Assembly: GCA_018816665.1 (NCBI GenBank)
Contig: JAHIVM010000255.1
Location: 1 to 5,917, forward strand
Length of the DNA stretch: 5,917 nucleotides
From: Candidatus Zixiibacteriota bacterium
GTDB taxonomy: Bacteria; Zixibacteria; MSB-5A5; GN15; FEB-12
Direction of reading: 5' to 3'
Shown: piece by piece, positions 1 to 4,757 of the stretch
Layout of the letters: each line of letters starts with the position of its first letter
How positions within the stretch are numbered: position 1 is the stretch's first letter
Translations under genes and position numbers: made by a program
Notes under the pieces: generated by a model
The model's database searches: none
What the model was told of the DNA's origin: nothing
Seen by the model: the letters and a program-made list of their open reading frames with translations, nothing else

Positions 1-623
1 GACAACTGGTCGACGCCGTCGCCGCAGAATTCCACGGCGTGATTCAGAACCTCGTCATTGTTGAAGTGCCCGCACAGCGAAATAATAACATCCTTGCCGG
101 TGGCGGCCTCGTGCAGCTCACCGGTCAATTCCACCCGGGCCACCGGCGGAACCTGCCACCAGGTGCGACCGGTCGCCCAGATAGCGGCGGCATCGGTGCG
201 CACAATAGGCGTTCCCAGACAACCCAGCCCGCCATACATGTTGGAGTGGCTGTCCGAGGCTACAACCATGGTGCCCGGCCAGGCGTATCCCTCTTCGCAC
301 ATGATCTGATGACCGATTCCACGCCCGGCGGGATAAAAATCTATGCCCTTCTGTTTGGCGAAGGCCTCGATCCCGGCATACTTTTTCAAATTTGTGACGC
401 TCGTATCCTGAACATTGTGGTCCAGGGTAAACACCACCTGGCGGGGATTGGCGATTTTGGTGGCCCCGATGCCGTTGAATTTGGGGATGACGGCACCGCT
501 GTTATCGTGGGTCATCACGTGCGCAGGACGGACGGACAGATAGTCGCCGCTTTTAACGATGTGACCGTCGTCAAGGCCAACCGCGAATTGCTGGGCGATT
601 TTTTCTACCAGATTTTGTGCCAT
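1..623 (-). CDS. Fungal-type homoaconitase / aconitase-family hydratase, N-terminal part (cut by window edge)
   Basis: This is the N-terminal 207 residues of an aconitase-superfamily hydro-lyase; the rest lies beyond position 1. Seen: it begins MAQNLVEKIA and contains RPAHVMTHDNSG (32-43), the PAGRGIGHQ block (98-106), the substrate-site block SDSHSNMYGGLG (123-134) and RTDAAAIWATGRTWWQVPP (142-160). From memory of yeast Lys4, these blocks match the single-chain mitochondrial homoaconitase almost word for word, far better than LeuC or AcnA/AcnB, and there is no targeting leader. Known of the family: a [4Fe-4S] cluster held by three cysteines isomerises homocitrate to homoisocitrate in the alpha-aminoadipate lysine pathway. 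Those cysteines lie in the missing part. No homocitrate synthase or homoisocitrate dehydrogenase is in view, so the real substrate may be another hydroxy-tricarboxylate. The ATG at 623-621 sits 2 nt after the upstream HD gene's stop and has only a weak ribosome site, suggesting translational coupling. Family assignment is firm; substrate is uncertain. Confidence 0.88.
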   Translation of the reverse strand, partial: MAQNLVEKIAQQFAVGLDDGHIVKSGDYLSVRPAHVMTHDNSGAVIPKFNGIGATKIANPRQVVFTLDHNVQDTSVTNLKKYAGIEAFAKQKGIDFYPAGRGIGHQIMCEEGYAWPGTMVVASDSHSNMYGGLGCLGTPIVRTDAAAIWATGRTWWQVPPVARVELTGELHEAATGKDVIISLCGHFNNDEVLNHAVEFCGDGVDQL

Positions 624-625
624 AG

Positions 626-1159
626 CTATTTCACCAACTCAAAATCAATAAAGTCCGCGTGATGGAAAATGATGCTCTCCGGGCTGCGTTTCTCTCCCAC
701 GCCCTCTTTGGAATGGGTAGCGATAATGTGCATGACCTCGGACGGCAACCCATGCTTGAAGGCCAGGCCGACGCCACTGAACGGGTGGCGAATGTGCTTT
801 CCATACACCGACTTGACAGGTTTACCATCGATTATTTCAAACTCCAGCAGCTTGCCGACATCGGCCAGCAAGGCACCGGCCACAAGATGATCGCGATCTA
901 TCGGCGTCTTCTTGCGGCCGTGATACTTGTTCAGGACATCGTCACAGGCGATACACATAGAGCAGACTGCGCGGACGTGATCGATAAACATGATCTCAAC
1001 ATTTTCCGCCAGCAGCGTAAAGGGGATGTTGCGCAACAGCTCTTCGGTCCAGCCACGAAATTCAATTGCTTCCGCCCAGCAGGCAATGACCTTGTCCTTT
1101 GTGCCCGCGTCTTTGATCTCCTCGATTTCCGGCAGCAGCCGAAGGACCAGTTCTTTCAT
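626..1159 (-). CDS. HD-domain protein with degenerate HD motif (HD to AD)
   Basis: A complete 177-residue cytosolic protein with no signal peptide or membrane segment. Seen: residues about 57-170 follow the order of HD-superfamily metal-dependent phosphohydrolases: H61, then GALLADVGKLLEFE (95-108) where LLHDVGK is expected, H125 in RHPFSGVGLAFKHGLP, H149 in ATHSKEG, and HHADF (166-170) near the C-terminus. The motif histidine is alanine (A99-D100), read directly from the codon GCC, while the other likely ligands remain. Known of the family: the HD pair binds a catalytic divalent metal for nucleotide or phosphoester hydrolysis. Inference: the protein either uses fewer metals, has lost catalysis and acts as a binder or regulator, or works with the co-transcribed hydratase. 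The first 50 residues are helical and charged and I do not recognise them. The ATG is supported by GAGG 5 nt upstream (1168-1165). It is the first gene of a leftward operon with the homoaconitase-like gene 2 nt downstream. The substrate cannot be named. Confidence 0.85.
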   Translation of the reverse strand: MKELVLRLLPEIEEIKDAGTKDKVIACWAEAIEFRGWTEELLRNIPFTLLAENVEIMFIDHVRAVCSMCIACDDVLNKYHGRKKTPIDRDHLVAGALLADVGKLLEFEIIDGKPVKSVYGKHIRHPFSGVGLAFKHGLPSEVMHIIATHSKEGVGEKRSPESIIFHHADFIDFELVK

Positions 1160-1197
1160 CTCAACCTCGCTTTTTGTGTGACAGATTCCTGCCCGGC

Positions 1198-1226
1198 ATA
1201 ATAAAACCTGCCCAATCCGGGGTCAA
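1198..1226 (-). promoter_or_regulatory. Sigma70-like promoter of the HD/hydratase operon
   Basis: On the minus strand TTGACC (1226-1221) and TATTAT (1203-1198) are separated by exactly 17 bp. Each hexamer matches the consensus at five of six positions. Transcription would start near 1191, giving a leader of about 32 nt before the ATG at 1159 that includes the GAGG ribosome site. This is a prediction from pattern only; sigma-factor preferences of the host are unknown. Confidence 0.6.
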
Positions 1227-1251
1227 ATGGATTCTCTGCCCGGTCCGCAAC

Positions 1252-1300
1252 CATTGCTGGACAATGACCGTCTATTCTATTAGGATGCCCGCGCAGGGCA
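1252..1300. promoter_or_regulatory. Two short dyads around the transporter promoter (possible operators)
   Basis: CATTG-N5-CAATG (1252-1266) is a perfect 5-bp inverted repeat covering the proposed -35 hexamer. TGCCC-N5-GGGCA (1286-1300) is a second perfect 5-bp inverted repeat starting at the last base of the -10 and covering the predicted start site. The centres are about 34 bp apart. The two dyads differ in sequence, so they would not bind the same protein as a pair. Arms of 5 bp arise often by chance, and no regulator gene is nearby. Confidence 0.2.
1258..1286 (+). promoter_or_regulatory. Sigma70-like promoter of the ABC transporter operon
   Basis: TGGACA (1258-1263) and TAGGAT (1281-1286) are separated by exactly 17 bp and match the consensus at five and four of six positions. 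Transcription would start near 1293, about 42 nt before the TTG start codon at 1335. It lies back to back with the leftward promoter at 1198-1226 without overlapping it. The -10 is imperfect, so this is weaker than its leftward neighbour. Confidence 0.45.
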
Positions 1301-1323
1301 CCAAAACACGAACCCCGCCCACC

Positions 1324-1337
1324 AGGGAGTACTCTTG
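1324..1337 (+). promoter_or_regulatory. Ribosome binding site deciding a TTG start
   Basis: AGGGAG (1324-1329) lies 5 nt before the TTG at 1335-1337. This is the only plausible start: the next in-frame ATG encodes residue 111, well past the Walker A motif, and starting here gives the N-terminus MTSDITLRTIDI expected for a LolD/MacB-type ATPase. Confidence 0.65.
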
Positions 1338-2036
1338 ACATCAGACATTACTCTCAGGACGATTGATATCTGTCGTTTCTACCGACGCGGTCCACAGACG
1401 GTCAAGGCCGTCGACGGCGTCGACATTGAAGTGAAAAAGGGCGAATTTGCGGCCATTGTCGGTTCCTCGGGTTCCGGCAAGTCGACGCTGCTCGCCCTGC
1501 TGGCCGGATTGGACACACCGACCTCGGGCGTGCTGGAAGTTGACGGTATTTCGCTGCAATCGCTTTCGCGCAAAGAACTTGCCGCCTACCGGGCCAACCG
1601 GGTTGGCGTGGTGTTCCAGTCGTTCAACCTGATTCCGCACTACACCGCCCTGAGAAACGTCGAGATGGGCCTGTACTTCAACCAGACTCCGTACCGGGAA
1701 CGCCGTCGGATCGCCGGAGACATGCTCGACCGTCTGGGACTCGGCGACCGCATAGACCATCGCCCGGCCGACCTTTCCGGCGGAGAGCAGCAACGGGTCG
1801 CTCTCGCCCGCGCCCTGGCCAAGCAGCCCGATATTCTATTCGCCGATGAGCCAACGGGTAATCTGGATGAGGAAAACTCGGCCCAGGTGGCATCGCTGTT
1901 CGATGAATTGTCCGGTCGAGGACTGACAATCGTTCTGGTAACACATGATATGGCGCTGGCCCGCAAGCATGCTCACCGGCTGGTACGGCTGAGCTACGGT
2001 CGGGTGGTTACCGAGACCGGGGAGGTACAATCATGA
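1335..2036 (+). CDS. ABC transporter ATPase, MacB/LolD type
   Basis: A 233-residue cytoplasmic nucleotide-binding subunit that powers the permease encoded immediately downstream. Seen: Walker A GSSGSGKST (43-51), Q-loop glutamine Q95 in VVFQSFNLIP, signature LSGGEQQRVALARAL (147-161), Walker B ILFADE (167-172) with catalytic E172, D-loop NLDEE (176-180) and H-loop H204 in VTHD. All catalytic elements are intact and the length is normal for the family. Known: ATPases of this clade pair with FtsX-like permeases in macrolide and peptide efflux (MacB), lipoprotein release (LolCDE), cell division (FtsEX) or antimicrobial-peptide resistance. They work by mechanotransmission, not by moving the substrate through the membrane. 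The gene starts with TTG and its TGA overlaps the permease ATG in ATGA, so the two are translationally coupled. Inference: a homodimer of this ATPase serves a permease dimer. The substrate cannot be told from this subunit. Confidence 0.95.
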   Translation: MTSDITLRTIDICRFYRRGPQTVKAVDGVDIEVKKGEFAAIVGSSGSGKSTLLALLAGLDTPTSGVLEVDGISLQSLSRKELAAYRANRVGVVFQSFNLIPHYTALRNVEMGLYFNQTPYRERRRIAGDMLDRLGLGDRIDHRPADLSGGEQQRVALARALAKQPDILFADEPTGNLDEENSAQVASLFDELSGRGLTIVLVTHDMALARKHAHRLVRLSYGRVVTETGEVQS

Positions 2037-3496
2037 CCTTCCGCGATCTCGTAACGGTCTCCCTGGGTAACCTTTGGCGCATGAAGTTGCGGTCATTCCT
2101 GACAATATCGGGCGTTGTCATAGCCATTGCGGCGTTTGTTTCTATGCTGTCCTTTGGCGCCGGAAATCAGAAGTTCATAACCGAGCAGTACACTCGGCTG
2201 GGCCTTTTCACCACTATGCAGGTGAGTGAGAGACGGGCCAGTGACGGTGACACGACTGAGCCGGCTGTCCTGGACAACGAAACCCTGGTGCTCCTGTCTG
2301 AGATTCCTGGCGTCAATCTGGCCTTCCCCCTCGATGCGTTCGAGGTCACGGTGGCTTTTAACGATACCGTGGTCACGCGGGAGGCTCAGGGGTTGCCGGC
2401 TGTGGCGCTGTCGACCGGCATGTTTTCGCAACTTGAAGCCGGTACGGCCATATCCAGCGATAGCGCCCGTCAGGTCATGGTCGACAGAGATTTCCTGAGG
2501 GGGCTGGGTATTGACAGTGTCGAGTCGGCAATCGGCCGAACCATGCGCGTTTCGGTGAGCCAGGCACGCGTGGATAGCGGATTGGCGTATCTTGCTCAGG
2601 GGGTTGGTGATCGGGTGCGGGAGGAGTTTTCCCGGCTGGATTTTGACTCGCTGTTTGATGATGAGCGATATGGACGTCGGTTGGTCTACACGGGGATCAA
2701 CGAAGCCCTCAAACGCTTCACCACCGGCTTCCTGCAACATCGAGCGCTGATAGAGGACACCCTCGAAATCTGTGGCGTGTACCATGTCGGCCACGGCGGC
2801 ATGCGTCGCGGACGTGACCTAATCATTCCGACTCACTCCGCCATCCGCTTCAGCACCGGCGGCTTCACCGGTGACATCACCGACTTTTATGCCGCGCTAT
2901 CCAGCGGCTCTCTCTTTCCTGAAGAGGGAGAGATTTCCTACAAAACGTATCCGCAGATCACTCTTGACCTTGACCCCACCGTCCCCTTCGGTCCCATCAA
3001 GGACTCCGTGGAGGCTCTCGGCTACCGGGCTTTCAGTTTCGCCGAGGAGTTTGAGGAGATTCAGCAGGCGTTTATCTATTTTAACATGGCCCTGGCCATG
3101 GTTGGCCTGATCGCACTGGTAACCGCATCCCTGGGCATTGTCAATACCATGTTGATGTCGATTATCGAGCGACGTCGTGAAATTGGCGTGTTGAAGTCGC
3201 TGGGCGCCGACGAATCCTCAATACGGTGGCTGTTCCTTGCCGAATCGGGGGTGATTGGCGCTCTGGGTTCAGCTTCCGGGATACTCTTTGGCTGGACCAT
3301 TGCCCGGATTGCCTCCGCTATCGCCCAGGCGGTGATGGAAAGCAAGGGCCTGGACCCCGTTGACATTTTCGCCCTCCCGCTATGGCTGGTGGCGATTGCC
3401 TTCAGCTTCGGGCTGGCCGTCAGTCTCATTGCCGGTTACTACCCGGCTGCCCGGGCGGCCCGGGTGGATCCGATGGAGGCTCTGAGAGCCGAATAG
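2033..3496 (+). CDS. FtsX/MacB-type ABC transporter permease with extended periplasmic domain
   Basis: A 487-residue inner-membrane subunit. Seen: four hydrophobic segments in the MacB arrangement, TM1 about 20-43 (ISGVVIAIAAFVSMLSFGAG), TM2 about 349-375, TM3 about 403-430 and TM4 about 447-470. A large periplasmic domain (about 45-345) lies between TM1 and TM2. The coupling-helix region IIERRREIGVLKSLGA (377-392) and the C-terminal PAARAARVDPMEALRAE (471-487) are family hallmarks. The periplasmic part carries the MacB_PCD pattern, but about 60 residues (roughly 180-240, charged, with ARG/ASP/GLU-rich helices) sit between TMRVSVS and the strand EDTLEICGVYHV, where the family usually runs on directly. 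Known: two copies with two ATPases form the transporter, often with a MacA-like adaptor and TolC. No adaptor or outer-membrane gene is in the window, and no ATPase is fused, unlike true MacB. Inference: an exporter or periplasmic mechanotransducer of unknown substrate. Confidence 0.93.
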   Translation: MTFRDLVTVSLGNLWRMKLRSFLTISGVVIAIAAFVSMLSFGAGNQKFITEQYTRLGLFTTMQVSERRASDGDTTEPAVLDNETLVLLSEIPGVNLAFPLDAFEVTVAFNDTVVTREAQGLPAVALSTGMFSQLEAGTAISSDSARQVMVDRDFLRGLGIDSVESAIGRTMRVSVSQARVDSGLAYLAQGVGDRVREEFSRLDFDSLFDDERYGRRLVYTGINEALKRFTTGFLQHRALIEDTLEICGVYHVGHGGMRRGRDLIIPTHSAIRFSTGGFTGDITDFYAALSSGSLFPEEGEISYKTYPQITLDLDPTVPFGPIKDSVEALGYRAFSFAEEFEEIQQAFIYFNMALAMVGLIALVTASLGIVNTMLMSIIERRREIGVLKSLGADESSIRWLFLAESGVIGALGSASGILFGWTIARIASAIAQAVMESKGLDPVDIFALPLWLVAIAFSFGLAVSLIAGYYPAARAARVDPMEALRAE

Positions 3497-3524
3497 GCGC
3501 CCCGACAAACCGGGATCACATATT

Positions 3525-3540
3525 GCGTTTGCCGAAACGC
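3525..3540. other. Short hairpin after the permease gene
   Basis: GCGTTT-GCCG-AAACGC is a perfect 6-bp inverted repeat with a 4-nt loop, 28 nt after the permease stop. No T-run follows, so it is not a typical intrinsic terminator. It overlaps the -35 hexamer of the proposed downstream promoter, so it could be a weak 3' end, an operator, or chance. Confidence 0.3.
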
Positions 3541-3557
3541 CGCGGCCGGAGTATATT
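3529..3557 (+). promoter_or_regulatory. Sigma70-like promoter of the wbpB-like gene
   Basis: TTGCCG (3529-3534) and TATATT (3552-3557) are separated by 17 bp and match the consensus at four and five of six positions. Transcription would start near 3564, about 53 nt before the ATG at 3617. The gene also has the ribosome site GGAG at 3608-3611. This supports the dehydrogenase being a transcription unit separate from the transporter, although read-through from the transporter cannot be excluded because no terminator separates them. Confidence 0.5.
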
Positions 3558-3616
3558 GGGCGCTCGGTCGGTGAATCCGACACCTGTGGGATAAGACAGA
3601 TTCCAACGGAGACTAT

Positions 3617-4567
3617 ATGTCTAAGAACTTCGCTATCACCGGGGCCGCCGGTTATGTTGCTCCGAGGCACCTGAAAGCCATTAAAGATACCGGCAATACG
3701 CTGGTCGCCGCAGCTGACCCTTCAGATTCGGTGGGCATTCTGGATCGTTACTTTCAGCACGTGGCGTTTTTTACCGAATTCGAACGGTTTGACCGTCATA
3801 TAGAAAAGCTGCGTCGGATGGGCGATGACAAGCGCGTCCACTACGTCTCTATCTGTTCGCCCAACTATCTGCACGACGCTCACGTTCGATTTGCGCTGCG
3901 TATTGGTGCCGACGCCATCTGCGAAAAACCGCTGGTCCTCAATCCGTGGAATGTCGATGCCCTGGCTGAGCTGGAGTCGGAAAGCGAAGGCAAAATCAAC
4001 ACCGTCCTTCAGTTACGAGTGCATCCGTCACTGATCGCTTTGAAAAAGAAGCTGGACAACGAAAAGAGACTCGGCAGAAAACACGAGGTGGTGTTGACCT
4101 ACATTACCTCGCGCGGCAACTGGTACCTTGTCTCCTGGAAGGGTCAGCTGGAGCGTTCCGGCGGCCTGGCCACCAATATCGGCATTCACTTTTTTGACAT
4201 GCTGATCTGGCTGTTTGGTCCCGTACAGGGAAGCGAGGTTCATCATGCCGACCCGCACAAAACCTGCGGTTTCATCGAGCTGGAAAACGCCAGGGTGAAG
4301 TGGTTTCTGTCGATTGATCGCGATGATTTGCCGGCCGAGGTCGACCAAACTCAGCAGACCACGTTTCGCTCCATCACATACGATGGTTCAGAAATAGAGT
4401 TCTCCGGCGGTTTTACCGACCTGCATACGGAGATTTACCGGGATGTTCTCTCCGGCGGCGGCTTTGGCCTGGAAGACGCACGGCCGTCGATTGAACTGGC
4501 CCAGGGCATTCGCAAGGCCACGCCAACCGGGAAAACGGCCGATTCTCACCCCTTCCTGAAAAAATAA
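3617..4567 (+). CDS. wbpB: UDP-N-acetyl-2-amino-2-deoxyglucuronate 3-dehydrogenase (WbpB/WlbA family)
   Basis: A complete 316-residue cytosolic Gfo/Idh/MocA oxidoreductase, the same size as the characterised family. Seen: the Rossmann nucleotide motif near the N-terminus in ITGAAGYVAPRH (7-18), the block FFTEFERF (51-58), YVSICSPNYLH (76-86), the catalytic EKP lysine K104 in ICEKPLV, YITSRGNWYLVSWKG (162-176), the proposed catalytic histidine H191 in TNIGIHFFDML, ARVKWFLSID (225-234), and EFSGGFTDLHTE (261-272). From memory these blocks match Pseudomonas WbpB and Bordetella WlbA closely, well beyond generic family similarity. Known reaction: NAD+-dependent oxidation at C3 of UDP-GlcNAcA to the 3-keto sugar, which a PLP aminotransferase (WbpE/WlbC) and an acetyltransferase (WbpD/WlbB) turn into the diacetamido-uronic acid used in O-antigen or glycans. 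None of these partners is in the window, which is odd for a gene usually found in a sugar cluster. The start is set by GGAG 5 nt upstream, and a strong terminator follows. Confidence 0.9.
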   Translation: MSKNFAITGAAGYVAPRHLKAIKDTGNTLVAAADPSDSVGILDRYFQHVAFFTEFERFDRHIEKLRRMGDDKRVHYVSICSPNYLHDAHVRFALRIGADAICEKPLVLNPWNVDALAELESESEGKINTVLQLRVHPSLIALKKKLDNEKRLGRKHEVVLTYITSRGNWYLVSWKGQLERSGGLATNIGIHFFDMLIWLFGPVQGSEVHHADPHKTCGFIELENARVKWFLSIDRDDLPAEVDQTQQTTFRSITYDGSEIEFSGGFTDLHTEIYRDVLSGGGFGLEDARPSIELAQGIRKATPTGKTADSHPFLKK

Positions 4568-4582
4568 GGCGCTCCGCGCGCC
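4568..4582. other. Small GC hairpin directly after the wbpB-like stop codon
   Basis: GGCGC-TCCGC-GCGCC is a perfect 5-bp stem beginning on the base after the TAA. It has no T-run and sits just ahead of the real terminator, so it may add 3'-end stability or be a chance GC repeat. Confidence 0.25.
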
Positions 4583-4589
4583 CTATACG

Positions 4590-4623
4590 CCCGTGGCGAC
4601 TTTTCGGTCTCCACGGGTTTTTT
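4590..4623 (+). terminator. Rho-independent terminator of the wbpB-like gene
   Basis: CCCGTGG (4590-4596) pairs perfectly with CCACGGG (4611-4617). After one C/T mismatch, GAC (4598-4600) pairs with GTC (4607-4609), closing a six-base loop. Six T residues follow (4618-4623). The stem starts 22 nt after the stop codon. This is a textbook intrinsic terminator and separates the wbpB-like gene from the FAD oxidase. Confidence 0.92.
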
Positions 4624-4661
4624 CTGGCAGACGGACGTCATCGGGCACCGTCGATAGCCGC

Positions 4662-4689
4662 TTGTATTTCTGTCAGGAAATGATAAATT
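4662..4689 (+). promoter_or_regulatory. Weak candidate promoter of the FAD oxidase gene
   Basis: TTGTAT (4662-4667) and TAAATT (4684-4689), 16 bp apart, each match the sigma70 consensus at four of six positions. They lie in the most AT-rich part of the spacer between the terminator and the oxidase start. A promoter is expected here because the terminator at 4590-4623 isolates the gene, but other placements in this AT-rich stretch fit nearly as well. Confidence 0.25.
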
Positions 4690-4757
4690 GTACTCTTGAG
4701 CACAGCAAGGGAACTCATTGGCGAATAAGCCCGAGGCCCACAAAGGTACGAAAACAC

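Noticed and set aside
39..662. A rightward open frame of 207 codons opposite the homoaconitase-like gene
   Set aside because: Its translation shows no family motif and it is an exact antisense shadow of a strongly conserved protein on the other strand; long antisense frames are common at this base composition.
659..1201. A rightward open frame of 180 codons opposite the HD gene
   Set aside because: The minus-strand frame has recognisable HD-superfamily motifs, a ribosome site and a promoter; the plus-strand frame has none.
1156..1341. A small leftward open frame of 61 codons across the divergent spacer
   Set aside because: It runs through both predicted promoters, overlaps the HD start and has no recognisable content.
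1409..1423. Two GTCGAC palindromes 3 bp apart
   Set aside because: They encode the VDGVD stretch of the ATPase in frame and are explained by codon use.
2093..2794. A leftward open frame of 233 codons inside the permease gene
   Set aside because: It is antisense to the conserved permease and has no recognisable motif or ribosome site.
2909..2933. Inverted repeat TCTCTC...GAGAGA with a 5-nt loop and two G-U pairs
   Set aside because: It lies inside the permease reading frame with no T-run or regulatory context; a chance purine/pyrimidine run is the simplest explanation.
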